Assembly (NCBI RefSeq): GCF_003259935.1
Contig: NZ_QLMH01000019.1
Location: 1-48,198, forward strand
Length of the DNA stretch: 48,198 bases
Direction: 5' to 3'
Source of the DNA: Paranoxybacillus vitaminiphilus
Lineage (GTDB): Bacteria > Bacillota > Bacilli > Bacillales > Anoxybacillaceae
Every line of letters begins with the position of its first letter. Position 1 is the stretch's first letter. Shown one piece after another: positions 17,150-24,450 of the stretch. The notes beneath the pieces are model-generated. The model was given only the letters and a program-made list of their open reading frames with translations, had not been told where the DNA came from and ran no database searches. Made by a program: the position numbers and the translations under genes.

Positions 17150-17823
17150 ATACTAAAGATTTGATTCAGCTCAATAATAAAAAGCGGAAGCAATTAAATG
17201 AGCATAATGAAGCGTACTATGATAAAATGCTTGTTTATATTCGCTCGCATCTTACCATTTCGGAGCAACAAAGTGAAGAGCTGCTGATCGAGCTTTTAGA
17301 CCACCTGCTTGAGGCGCAAAGCAACGGGAAAACGGCTGAAGAAGTATTCAGGGACGATCCAAAGGCATATTGTGATGAGCTAATCCGCCAATTGCCGAAA
17401 GAAAAACGAATGAGCGCTGCCTTTTTTATCGGTTATTTGATTTTCCAACTAGCAGGTTGGATGGCGCTTGTAAAAGGTGGGATCGAAACGATTGCCGAAT
17501 TTTTTACTGACTTGGATAATGCTCTTTACCTTGGATCAGCCGTTACTATCTTTCTGATTGAAGCCGTCATTATTTTATTAGTAGTAGCTGTCTTTATATC
17601 TATGATAAAACGCTCAGTTTTTGCAACGTCCAATAAAGTAAAAGACTTTTTTATTGCCGGCTTAGCAGGTGTGATCGTCTTTGCATGTTTCGTTTTTATT
17701 CCAAAATGGATTCCTGAATTTGGTTATCGAATTGAAGCTGGCGGAGTTGTATTTCTCATTTTAGGCTTGCTCATTTTGGCCGTTTCTAAATGGATGGATA
17801 AAAAATTTCGCATCACAACATAA
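17146..17823 (+). CDS. Integral membrane protein of the DUF1129 type
   Basis: A 225-residue protein with a soluble helical N-terminal half (LNEHNEAYYDKMLVYIRSHL, SEELLIELLDHLLEAQSNGKT, DDPKAYCDELIRQLPKEKR) and four to five helices from residue 85 on. The N-terminal part with its PKAY and DELI elements is typical of DUF1129/DUF1700-like proteins that are cotranscribed with PadR regulators. It overlaps the PadR stop by four bases. Function is unknown; the link to PadR suggests a response to membrane or drug stress. Confidence 0.8.
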   Translation: MNTKDLIQLNNKKRKQLNEHNEAYYDKMLVYIRSHLTISEQQSEELLIELLDHLLEAQSNGKTAEEVFRDDPKAYCDELIRQLPKEKRMSAAFFIGYLIFQLAGWMALVKGGIETIAEFFTDLDNALYLGSAVTIFLIEAVIILLVVAVFISMIKRSVFATSNKVKDFFIAGLAGVIVFACFVFIPKWIPEFGYRIEAGGVVFLILGLLILAVSKWMDKKFRITT

Positions 17824-18156
17824 ATTTTTGGTCAGTGTATTTGTTTAGATTTAGATACATGGTTATACATCAAAAATATGATAATTTTGTAGGATTGAAA
17901 AGTGCGCGCAGTTGTTCTTATACCTTTCATTCTTTTTTATGCTGCGATAAATGAAATAATGTTTGTGTATTGGTAAAATAGAAAAATAAAGGATTTGTGG
18001 ACAAGAGAATCCGTTATGTAAAGGCTTGGATAAATCCAGGTCTTTTTCTTTTTTGGGAGCTTTTATTAAAATCATTGAGTCAGCTGAATTTTTAGCAAAA
18101 AAAGTCAAGATTTCCTTTTTCATGTTTAGTACTCTATAAGCAAAGGGGGGTGAACG
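17824..18156. other. Gene-free stretch
   Basis: No gene seen. A hairpin of AAGGCTTGGAT.AAATCCAGGTCTTTTTCTTTT type at about 18020-18053 may end a transcript from the left. The ribosome binding site of the AraC gene (AAAGGGGGGTG) is at its right edge. Confidence 0.4.
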
Positions 18157-19038
18157 ATGAATTACCAACAAATATTACAGAAGGCGATTGATTATATTGA
18201 GGATCACTTGCATGAATCTCTTACTTTAGAAAGTGTAGCTTCCTATACAGGTTTCTCAAAGTACCATTTTCTTAGAATTTTTCAGAAGGAAACCGGAATG
18301 ACAGTTGGCGATTACGTGCGAATGAGAAGGCTGGCTGGGGCTGCCAGCATGCTGCTTTATACGGATGAGTCGATTATTAACATTGCTTATCATTTTCGCT
18401 TTGGAGCGCAAGAATCTTTCACAAGAGCTTTCAAGAAAGTTTATCATATGCCGCCGGGGCAATACCGCCGGATTATGAACTCAATTATTCATAAAAATGG
18501 AGGGAAAAATATGAAACAGCAGCAAAAAATAAAAGGCTGGTTTTTGAGCGGAAGCCATCCATTTAATTATGAAATAGGGATTGATACGAAAGAAGTCCAT
18601 CAAGGAAAATGCTCAGGCTATTTAAAATCTGTAACGGTTCAATCAGCCGATGAATTCGCGACAATGATGCAGCAGTTCAAAGCAGACAAATTTTTAGGGA
18701 AACGAGTAAAGCTCTCTGCTTTTGTTAAAACGAAAAATATGGACGGTTTTTGCGGCTTATGGATGAGAGTCGATAACTCTCTAAATGATGTTCTTCAATT
18801 CGATAACATGAGCGACCGGCCCATTGTGAAAGATACGAATTGGAACTTGTACTCGATTGTCCTTGATGTTCCGGAAAACAGCGCCTTCATCTCTTTTGGC
18901 GTTCTGCTCTCTGGCAAGGGACATGTTTGGGTCGATCAATTTAAATTTGAAGAAGTGGATAAAAGTGTACCGACTACAAATCTCGAAATAGCCTATGACA
19001 TTCTTGATGAACCGATAAACTTATCTTTTGAGGAATGA
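18157..19038 (+). CDS. AraC-family regulator with C-terminal ligand-like domain
   Basis: A 293-residue activator with the DNA-binding domain at the N-terminus: two helix-turn-helix units, LTLESVASYTGFSKYHFLRIFQKETG and ESIINIAYHFRFGAQESFTRAFKKVY, ending at PGQYRR (about residue 104). The C-terminal half is not GyrI-like; strands such as GKCSGYLKSVTVQ, GKRVKLSAFVKTKN, GFCGLWMRVD and SAFISFGVLLSGKGHVWVDQ suggest a jelly-roll, carbohydrate-binding type fold. N-terminal DNA-binding plus C-terminal sensor is the architecture of SoxS/Rob-type regulators. No adjacent target is evident; LysE-type exporter follows after 243 bases on the same strand. Confidence 0.88.
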   Translation: MNYQQILQKAIDYIEDHLHESLTLESVASYTGFSKYHFLRIFQKETGMTVGDYVRMRRLAGAASMLLYTDESIINIAYHFRFGAQESFTRAFKKVYHMPPGQYRRIMNSIIHKNGGKNMKQQQKIKGWFLSGSHPFNYEIGIDTKEVHQGKCSGYLKSVTVQSADEFATMMQQFKADKFLGKRVKLSAFVKTKNMDGFCGLWMRVDNSLNDVLQFDNMSDRPIVKDTNWNLYSIVLDVPENSAFISFGVLLSGKGHVWVDQFKFEEVDKSVPTTNLEIAYDILDEPINLSFEE

Positions 19039-19281
19039 TTTGATTTTATTGAAAATTCGATAATTTTTAAAAAATAAAGAAAAATATAGAATTTTTGCAT
19101 TTTTATTAGATGGAAGCGTTTTTTTGAAAGTATACACTTGTGGTATTTATTTATCTCAAATGCTATTTTTAACAATAACTAATTTTGGAAATTGAGTTTA
19201 TGCGATTATTCAGGAAGTGAGGCTATATGCCGATATTTTAAGAAGTTTTTCTATAACATTTATAAAAGAGAGGCGTTGTCA

Positions 19282-19905
19282 ATGGATTTCACATTAGTCA
19301 TGTCCTTTTTAGGAGTGGCGGTATTGCTGACGTTAATGCCCGGGCCGGACATTCTGTTTGTGATTGCCCAAAGTATTTCACAAGATAAAAAAGCGGGAAT
19401 CGCAACGGCGCTGGGGCTTTGTTCGGGGCTTATTGTACATATTACGGCCGCAACGCTTGGGATTTCGGCGGTCATTTATCAATCGGCTTTGGCTTTTGCG
19501 GTTGTAAAATATGCCGGTGCTGCTTATTTGCTATATTTAGCGTGGCAATCATTTACGGAAAAAGAGACAGGCTTTACATTCAACCGTCATAAGCCTTTAG
19601 AGTATAAATCATTGTATAAAAAAGGGATTCTCATGAATCTGCTGAATCCGAAAGTATCGTTGTTCTTTTTAGCGTTACTGCCGCAATTTGTGAATAAATC
19701 AATGGGACATATTGCATTACAGATGTTCATTTTAGGAGTTGTTTTTCTCATTCAAGCTTTAGTGATTTTTGTCGCTGTCAGCGTGTTTTCAGAGAAACTG
19801 CGCCATTTTTTGCTTACTAATTCGTTCATAGCAAAGCGAATGAATATCATCAAAGGTTTGTTATTAGGACTGATTGGCATACAAATGGCGTTTAGCGAAA
19901 AGTGA
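19282..19905 (+). CDS. LysE/RhtB-family amino-acid exporter
   Basis: A 207-residue, six-helix transporter of the LysE superfamily, exporting an amino acid or derivative. Diagnostic elements are the N-terminal LTLMPGPDILFVIAQSI, the GLCSGLIVHITAATLGIS helix, YLLYLAWQSF and the central FMNLLNPKV-like motif (here ILMNLLNPKVSLFFLALLPQF). ATG 19282 follows GAGAGG; upstream in-frame residues have no hydrophobic or conserved character and are left out. Monocistronic, with a terminator at 20001. Confidence 0.93.
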   Translation: MDFTLVMSFLGVAVLLTLMPGPDILFVIAQSISQDKKAGIATALGLCSGLIVHITAATLGISAVIYQSALAFAVVKYAGAAYLLYLAWQSFTEKETGFTFNRHKPLEYKSLYKKGILMNLLNPKVSLFFLALLPQFVNKSMGHIALQMFILGVVFLIQALVIFVAVSVFSEKLRHFLLTNSFIAKRMNIIKGLLLGLIGIQMAFSEK

Positions 19906-20000
19906 ATCGGTAGAGTAGATATAAGCATTCTTTCTTAAATTATTTATAAAAGCAAATTCTTCACGGAAAAAGTGAAGTACACCAAATCAGTGAAACGTAA

Positions 20001-20046
20001 AAATCCCTCCTTTGTCAGCATACTAATCAAGGAGGGATTTTTTAAA
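20001..20046 (+). terminator. Terminator after the LysE gene
   Basis: A 12-bp stem pairs AAATCCCTCCTT (20001-20012) with AAGGAGGGATTT (20029-20040), followed by TTTT. Confidence 0.85.
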
Positions 20047-20200
20047 TAACCATGTTTGAAAAGAAGTTTTGCTTTCATCGAATTTTTTATGTAAGTTCAG
20101 ATTGAAAAATCGACATAAGTAAAACGTTTAAGTTAGGTAAAAGAGCTGTTGAGACATTAGATTGTAGCATGCTTATAAACATTTCCTAGGTCAAATGATG

Positions 20201-20263
20201 TTGACAAAAGAATAGTGTTTGCGTTATCATTATCTTGAATTAATAATAATTTAATTCGAGATA
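20201..20263 (+). promoter_or_regulatory. Promoter 1 plus MhqR-like operator 1
   Basis: TTGACA (20201-20206), 17 bases, TTATCA (20224-20229). Directly after it comes an operator of 13-7-13 design: TATCTTGAATTAA (20231-20243), seven bases, TTAATTCGAGATA (20251-20263), arms complementary at 12 of 13 positions. The TATCTYGAA half-site resembles the B. subtilis MhqR operator. The regulator gene is not in the window. Confidence 0.65.
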
Positions 20264-20502
20264 TTTTTCAAGACGTATAAAAATTGTTTAGTTCTTATCT
20301 GTGTTTATGAAGCATAATATAGAACGAAAGAATGAGGTTGCTGTTTTCTTTGCTAAGGATTAACCCATCAAACATAACGAGACGTTTGTGACAGTATTAT
20401 CGATGAGTGTAATAACGTTGGGAAAAACTAGCATACTATTATTGGTGTTATTTTATCAATGAATTTTCTAAGAATGAAAGAGAGCCTTGAAGCAATGTCG
20501 GA
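20264..20502. other. Spacer between two promoter/operator units
   Basis: No intact gene. Since a good promoter and operator stand on its left and a second set on its right, a gene may have been lost here; a short run after ATG 20307 stops after 18 codons and has no ribosome binding site. Confidence 0.35.
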
Positions 20503-20565
20503 TGAAAAAGAGTTCACTCATCTTTTATAAAATATCTCGAATTAATTATATTTTAAATCGAAATA
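20503..20565 (+). promoter_or_regulatory. Promoter 2 plus MhqR-like operator 2
   Basis: A weak promoter TGAAAA-17-TATAAA (20503-20531) is followed by TATCTCGAATTAA (20533-20545), seven bases, TTAAATCGAAATA (20553-20565). Arm and spacer lengths are identical to operator 1, with 11 of 13 right-arm bases conserved. It ends 15 bases before mhqN. Confidence 0.6.
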
Positions 20566-20580
20566 ATAGGGGGTGTCATT

Positions 20581-21201
20581 ATGACAAGTTTTGAGCAATT
20601 GGTAAAAGAACGGCGATCTGCAAGCAACTTTCTTGAGAACAATCCGATCAGCCCTAAAGAACTTGATGAGATTTTTGAGTTAGTTAAACTTGCTCCATCA
20701 GCTTTTAACTTACAGCATACAAACTATTTAGTCGTTCTTGACCGCGAGCTAAAGGAAGAAGTAAAAAAAGCGGCATATGGACAACATAAAGTGTCCACGG
20801 CTTCAGCTGTTATTGTAGTTTTAGGTGATAAAAAAGCTTATCAAGAAGCTGCTCGCATTTATGAAGGTCTTCTTGCGCTTGGAATTTTAAACAAACAAGA
20901 ATTCGAGCAAATGGTGCAGGATACGGTGTCTTTTTACGAAAGCAGAGGCGAAGTGTTTCAGCGGGATGAAGCCATTCGGAATGCCTCTTTATCTGCGATG
21001 TTATTTATGATGGCAGCAAAAAGCAAAGGGTGGGACACTTGCCCAATGATTGGATTTGATCCGGAGCAGCTAAAGCAAGTATTGAACATCTCCGAACAGT
21101 ATGAACCAGTGATGATGATCGCATTAGGAAAAGAAAAGGTTCAAAGCAGAAAACCGAGAGGGTACCGCAAACCCATTGCTGAATTTGTGACGTATTTATA
21201 A
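20581..21201 (+). CDS. mhqN: Nitroreductase-family oxidoreductase, MhqN-like
   Basis: An FMN-dependent nitroreductase-fold enzyme of 206 residues, equal to B. subtilis MhqN (YdfN), which is induced by quinones and electrophiles. Family signs are the start [30 protein letters not shown], and the C-terminal half [20 protein letters not shown] with VMMIALGKE. Ribosome binding site AGGGGGTG. A DoxX-type gene (mhqP-like) follows after 26 bases. In B. subtilis the operon is mhqN-mhqO-mhqP; mhqO is missing here. The two MhqR-like operators upstream support the assignment. Confidence 0.87.
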   Translation: MTSFEQLVKERRSASNFLENNPISPKELDEIFELVKLAPSAFNLQHTNYLVVLDRELKEEVKKAAYGQHKVSTASAVIVVLGDKKAYQEAARIYEGLLALGILNKQEFEQMVQDTVSFYESRGEVFQRDEAIRNASLSAMLFMMAAKSKGWDTCPMIGFDPEQLKQVLNISEQYEPVMMIALGKEKVQSRKPRGYRKPIAEFVTYL

Positions 21202-21227
21202 AAAACATCTTTAGGAGGGCGACAATT

Positions 21228-21626
21228 ATGATGGATATCGGCTTATTGATGATTCGCTTAGTGATTGGATTAACATTTATGGGGCATGGTGCTCAAAAAT
21301 TGTTTGGCTGGTTTGGTGGTTATGGCTTAAAGGGGACAGGCGGCTGGCTGGAGTCGATTGGTCTAAAACCGGGTGTAACGATGGCACTTTTAGCTGGATT
21401 GGGCGAGTTTGTTGGCGGAGCGCTATTCGCAGCAGGCTTCCTTACTCCAGTAGCAAGTATTCTGATTGCCATTACGATGCTCGTTGCTATCGTAAAGGTT
21501 CATGGTCCGAATGGATACTGGGTTACGCAAAATGGCTTTGAATACAATTTAATATTATTGGTTGTAGCGATTGGTGTTGCTCTTATCGGACCTGGACAAT
21601 ACGCACTTGATGCGATTTTATTCTAG
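21228..21626 (+). CDS. mhqP: DoxX-family membrane protein, MhqP-like
   Basis: A four-helix DoxX-type protein of 132 residues, associated with redox or quinone metabolism. Characteristic pieces are [23 protein letters not shown] near the N-terminus, [21 protein letters not shown] and a final helix [23 protein letters not shown]. Ribosome binding site AGGAGGGCG. It is the second gene of the mhqN unit and matches MhqP (YdfP) in length and position. A strong terminator follows. Confidence 0.87.
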   Translation: MMDIGLLMIRLVIGLTFMGHGAQKLFGWFGGYGLKGTGGWLESIGLKPGVTMALLAGLGEFVGGALFAAGFLTPVASILIAITMLVAIVKVHGPNGYWVTQNGFEYNLILLVVAIGVALIGPGQYALDAILF

Positions 21627-21690
21627 TTAAGAAGCAAAAGGATAAAACCAATCCTACACAGTCATTTGTTCTTTACGAAAAAATTCGTTT

Positions 21691-21727
21691 AGGGATGAAG
21701 GGAGGCAAGCCTTCATCCCTTTTTTAT
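21691..21727 (+). terminator. Terminator after mhqN-mhqP
   Basis: GGGATGAAGG pairs with CCTTCATCCC over an 8-base loop, then TTTTTTATT. Confidence 0.9.
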
Positions 21728-21846
21728 TGGAATGAATAATGTCACTTCATAGCTAAATCAGAAAAACTTTGTTAACGACATCTATCAGCATTGTGGCTAG
21801 ATAGGCAGCATCATAATCATACGGATAAGGATCGTGAGCGAAAATA

Positions 21847-21872
21847 TGAAACAATAAAGCGATCAAAACGTA
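21847..21872 (+). promoter_or_regulatory. SigW-type promoter before the DUF1648 gene
   Basis: TGAAAC (21847-21852), exactly 16 bases, CGTA (21869-21872), which is the full SigW consensus. It lies 54 bases before the start of the membrane protein at 21926. Confidence 0.65.
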
Positions 21873-21925
21873 CTTTATATTATAATAAATGTAAATCGAA
21901 TTATTGAGCGGGGGAGTCTTTGGCG

Positions 21926-22429
21926 GTGAATATAAAAGAAAAAACAAAATTAGAGAAAGTTCTTTTTACAATGTCGATTTTAGGGCTTGCGGGGATGTTT
22001 ATTTATGTCATGCTTATTTGGTCCGAACTGCCGGAAACGATTCCTCGTCATTTCAATTTTAAAGGAGAAGCGGACGGATTTGGCGGAAAAGGTTTTATCC
22101 TCGTGCTGCCTTTTACGGGACTAGGAATTTTCATCTTAACGACGCTGTTAAGTCAAATTCCAGACGCATTTAATTACCCATATCATGTGACGGAAGAGCA
22201 AAAACAGCGGCTTTATGTTCATGGGCGGATTTGTCTGAGCTGGCTGCAGACGCAGATGATTTATTTTTTCTTATACGGCGTTTGGAGAACGGCTCAAGTT
22301 GCTTTCGGGAAAGCAGATGGGCTCGGAATTTATGCACTTCCGATTTTCTTAGTTGTAGTATTTGGAACAATGATCTATTTTGCGGTTCGCGGGAAAAGAG
22401 TGTATAAAGAGGAACAAAGAACCAGATGA
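21926..22429 (+). CDS. DUF1648-domain membrane protein, probable SigW target
   Basis: A 167-residue membrane protein whose start region carries the DUF1648 signature: SELPETIPRHFNFKGEADGFG, between helix 1 (about 13-31) and helix 2 (FILVLPFTGLGIFILTTLL). Two more helices follow (MIYFFLYGVW; YALPIFLVVVFGTMIYF). GTG 21926 is preferred over TTG 21920 because GGGGGAG is nine bases from it. DUF1648 occurs at the front of SdpI-type immunity proteins, one of which (YfhL) is SigW-controlled in B. subtilis; the perfect SigW-type promoter here fits that. The C-terminal SdpI domain is not obvious, so the immunity role is a guess. Confidence 0.78.
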   Translation: MNIKEKTKLEKVLFTMSILGLAGMFIYVMLIWSELPETIPRHFNFKGEADGFGGKGFILVLPFTGLGIFILTTLLSQIPDAFNYPYHVTEEQKQRLYVHGRICLSWLQTQMIYFFLYGVWRTAQVAFGKADGLGIYALPIFLVVVFGTMIYFAVRGKRVYKEEQRTR

Positions 22430-22461
22430 CTATCCGGTTTGGATAATCATCTGGTTTTTTG
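22421..22461. terminator. Terminator shared by convergent genes
   Basis: ACCAGATGACTATCC pairs with GGATAATCATCTGGT with one mismatch, followed by TTTTTTG; on the opposite strand the stem is also followed by a short A/T tract. It overlaps the DUF1648 stop and abuts the end of the DinB-like gene. Confidence 0.75.
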
Positions 22462-22926
22462 TTAGCCTCGTTTAACAAATAAAGGAAGTTCCGTATGTCC
22501 CATTCCACGTACGTATACGAACAGCTGTCCTTTATGATGGATTTCATGATCCATGGCAGATTGCAGAAATTGTGCGACAGACATTTGCGCGCCAAAAATT
22601 TTCGTTAAGTCCAGTGTGCGCTCAAAATCTTCGTCTGTAAGGGACTCCAGCAAGATTTTTGTCTTTTCTGTATATGTTTCTGCAAGCTTCTGAAGATCAG
22701 TTTCTGTTTCCTCCATTTTTTCTCTGAACAATGCTGGATCGCCGCTCTTTGCGACTTTTGCAAATTTATAAAATGTAAAAAGCATATGCGTGACTAACTC
22801 TTTTGCAGACATCGATGTCGGCGTTGGTTTGTAATCATAATGTTCTTTTTCAATTTTGTTAATAAGTTCGATTGTAACATGGCGGTGAGCTAAAAAATAT
22901 TGAACAAACTGGCTTGACCGGTTCAT
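22462..22926 (-). CDS. DinB-family (YfiT/DinB-like) metal-binding protein
   Basis: A 154-residue four-helix-bundle protein of the DinB superfamily. The expected metal-ligand histidines are visible: H47 or nearby in AKELVTHMLFTFYKF and the pair in MDHEIHHKGQLFVYVRGMG. The ending NGxGHTELP-like (GMGHTELPLFVKRG) is common in this family. ATG at 22926 with AAGGAGGGAG upstream. Members include thiol transferases and stress proteins of unknown activity; nothing in the context narrows it. Convergent with the DUF1648 gene. Confidence 0.85.
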   Translation of the reverse strand: MNRSSQFVQYFLAHRHVTIELINKIEKEHYDYKPTPTSMSAKELVTHMLFTFYKFAKVAKSGDPALFREKMEETETDLQKLAETYTEKTKILLESLTDEDFERTLDLTKIFGAQMSVAQFLQSAMDHEIHHKGQLFVYVRGMGHTELPLFVKRG

Positions 22927-23075
22927 AGGTACTCCCTCCTTGAGAGAAATTTATATCACTTCCATGTTAAGCTGAAAAATGGCTTTTTGCAAAAAATTGG
23001 CTTAAACGTTTCTCCGCAATTTTGAGTTTATTGACTGATACGCTTGAAACTTACGGTGTTTTTATTGTCCATAAT

Positions 23076-23141
23076 GTGTAAAAAGTATTTGACACCTAAA
23101 AAATGGTTTGTTAAATTTTAGGTGTAAAAACTTTTTTACAC
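23076..23141 (+). promoter_or_regulatory. XRE-operon promoter within nested inverted repeats
   Basis: TTGACA (23089-23094), 17 bases, TAAATT (23112-23117). Two nested inverted repeats bracket it: outer GTGTAAAAAGT (23076-23086) with ACTTTTTTACAC (23130-23141, one extra T), inner CACCTAAAA (23093-23101) with TTTTAGGTG (23116-23124). GTGTAAAAA also recurs directly at 23122-23130. These are likely operators for the XRE protein encoded just downstream. Confidence 0.65.
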
Positions 23142-23171
23142 TTACGCATAAAGGCAGGCGGTAGAACTGTA

Positions 23172-23369
23172 ATGAAAAATCGGATAAAGGAATTGCGGGA
23201 GCAACAAGGATTATCGCAAGGAAAGTTGGCGGAAATGTGCCGCGTCAGCCGCCAGACGATTAATGCGATTGAAAATAACAAATATGATCCGACGTTAGAG
23301 CTGGCGTTTCGGTTGGCAAAAGTATTACGTGTGAAAGTTGATGAGTTATTTTTTCCAGATGAAAAGTAG
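23172..23369 (+). CDS. Small XRE-family (Cro/CI-type) regulator
   Basis: A 65-residue single-domain helix-turn-helix protein: IKELREQQGLSQGKLAEMCRVSRQTINAIENNKYDPTL covers the fold, ending FRLAKVLRVKVDELFFPDE, typical of YozG-like regulators that sit with membrane-protein genes. Ribosome binding site is weak (GGCAGGCGG). It is first in an operon with two small membrane proteins (23381, 23775). Its promoter is enclosed by nested inverted repeats, suggesting autoregulation. Confidence 0.92.
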   Translation: MKNRIKELREQQGLSQGKLAEMCRVSRQTINAIENNKYDPTLELAFRLAKVLRVKVDELFFPDEK

Positions 23370-23380
23370 GAGGGATGAAA

Positions 23381-23764
23381 TTGAAAAAGGTAAGTATTAT
23401 CGTCTCATCTATATTGCTGTTTTTTGTAATCGGTTTTGGGGGATATAAATGGTTTACTGCTGGAGAAATAGATGGGAACACGATATTTGCCGCTAGTATC
23501 GCCATCGCTTATTTATTTAATTCCCTAACATGGGGCAATCCACAAGGCAAAGAGGAGAAAGATGAATTAGACCTGCACATTACGGCTCAAAGCGCCAAAA
23601 TCGCTTATCTCGTTTTAATGATTTTATCTGCAGCGATTCTTTTTGCATCTGAAGGAGTCTTTGATTTAAAAGATATTAAAAATATTCCGCTGCTTCTTGT
23701 TGTTTGTTTAACATTTGTTGTTTGGCCTGTAACGGAATTTTTCTATGCGAGAAAGTATAAATGA
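23381..23764 (+). CDS. Small membrane protein cotranscribed with XRE regulator
   Basis: A 127-residue protein with four helices: IIVSSILLFFVIGFGGYKWF, GNTIFAASIAIAYLFNSL, KIAYLVLMILSAAILFAS and LLLVVCLTFVVWPVTEFFY, with an acidic loop (GKEEKDELDLHI) in the middle. TTG 23381 is preferred because GGAGG is seven bases upstream; ATG 23375 is too close to it. I do not recognise the family with certainty; proteins of this layout often sit with YozG-like regulators. Gap to the next gene is 10 bases. Confidence 0.75.
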   Translation: MKKVSIIVSSILLFFVIGFGGYKWFTAGEIDGNTIFAASIAIAYLFNSLTWGNPQGKEEKDELDLHITAQSAKIAYLVLMILSAAILFASEGVFDLKDIKNIPLLLVVCLTFVVWPVTEFFYARKYK

Positions 23765-23774
23765 GGTGAAAAGG

Positions 23775-24110
23775 ATGTCATTCGCGGTAGCGGTAGTCAT
23801 CATGCTCATTGTAACGACGGGATTTCATTTTATGTTTCATACGCTGGCAGGAGATGAAAGCAAGCTGGCGAAAGGTGATGAGCGGCAAAAAAAGTTAGCC
23901 CATGATGCCACCATGACAAGTTGGTATTGTATGATGTACTGGATATTAATTAAAATGTTTGCACTTATTCCGTTTTTGCGCAGTGTTATTCTTCCGGAGT
24001 CCCCCTTCTCCCAGTCCGCTTTCGTTCAACATGGCGGGGATATTCTTATTGTAGCCGTTGCCGGATATGTTTGCGGTTATCTCATTTCCTATTTCCGCTA
24101 CTCCGCATGA
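23775..24110 (+). CDS. Small membrane protein, third gene of the XRE operon
   Basis: A 111-residue protein with about three helices (FAVAVVIMLIVTTGFHFMF; YCMMYWILIKMFALIPFL; ILIVAVAGYVCGYLISYF) and a charged loop ESKLAKGDERQKKLAHDAT. The loop resembles the DERQ segment of DUF2178-like proteins that come with YozG regulators. ATG 23775 follows AGGTGAAAAGG. Function unknown; probably acts with the preceding membrane protein. Confidence 0.72.
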   Translation: MSFAVAVVIMLIVTTGFHFMFHTLAGDESKLAKGDERQKKLAHDATMTSWYCMMYWILIKMFALIPFLRSVILPESPFSQSAFVQHGGDILIVAVAGYVCGYLISYFRYSA

Positions 24111-24163
24111 AGTGATGAATCCTAATGATCAATTTGTTAAAATAAGGAAATAAGGTGTTGAGT

Positions 24164-24319
24164 ATGCTTCGCCATCGCTTTTTTGCTGTCATTGTTTATA
24201 TGTTCGTTTTATTTTTGCTTCTGTATTTTTCAATGAGTTCAATTATATTATCGGTAACCGAGTCAGACGGTTTTCCTAATATAAGGTTTTACCTTCCGCT
24301 GTTTTTCATGATTTTCTGA
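24164..24319 (+). CDS. Small hydrophobic peptide (51 aa)
   Basis: An ATG at 24164 opens a 51-residue frame with one long hydrophobic span, RFFAVIVYMFVLFLLLYFS, and a second hydrophobic end, FYLPLFFMIF. The ribosome binding site is weak (AAGGTG), ten bases upstream. A strong terminator follows four bases after the stop, which favours a real gene at the end of the XRE operon or alone. Family not recognised. Confidence 0.45.
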   Translation: MLRHRFFAVIVYMFVLFLLLYFSMSSIILSVTESDGFPNIRFYLPLFFMIF

Positions 24320-24322
24320 GGT

Positions 24323-24357
24323 AAGGATTGGCAATTTATTAATGCCAATCCTTTTTA
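24323..24357 (+). terminator. Terminator before ktr
   Basis: An 11-bp stem pairs AAGGATTGGCA (24323-24333) with TGCCAATCCTT (24343-24353), followed by TTTT. Confidence 0.85.
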
Positions 24358-24450
24358 CATGAGCATTAAAAAAGCTTTCCAAGCCATACTATAAAAAACG
24401 GAGGATGGACTGAAGAGTTGATAAAAACATGCTGATAAGGGGAGATAGTG

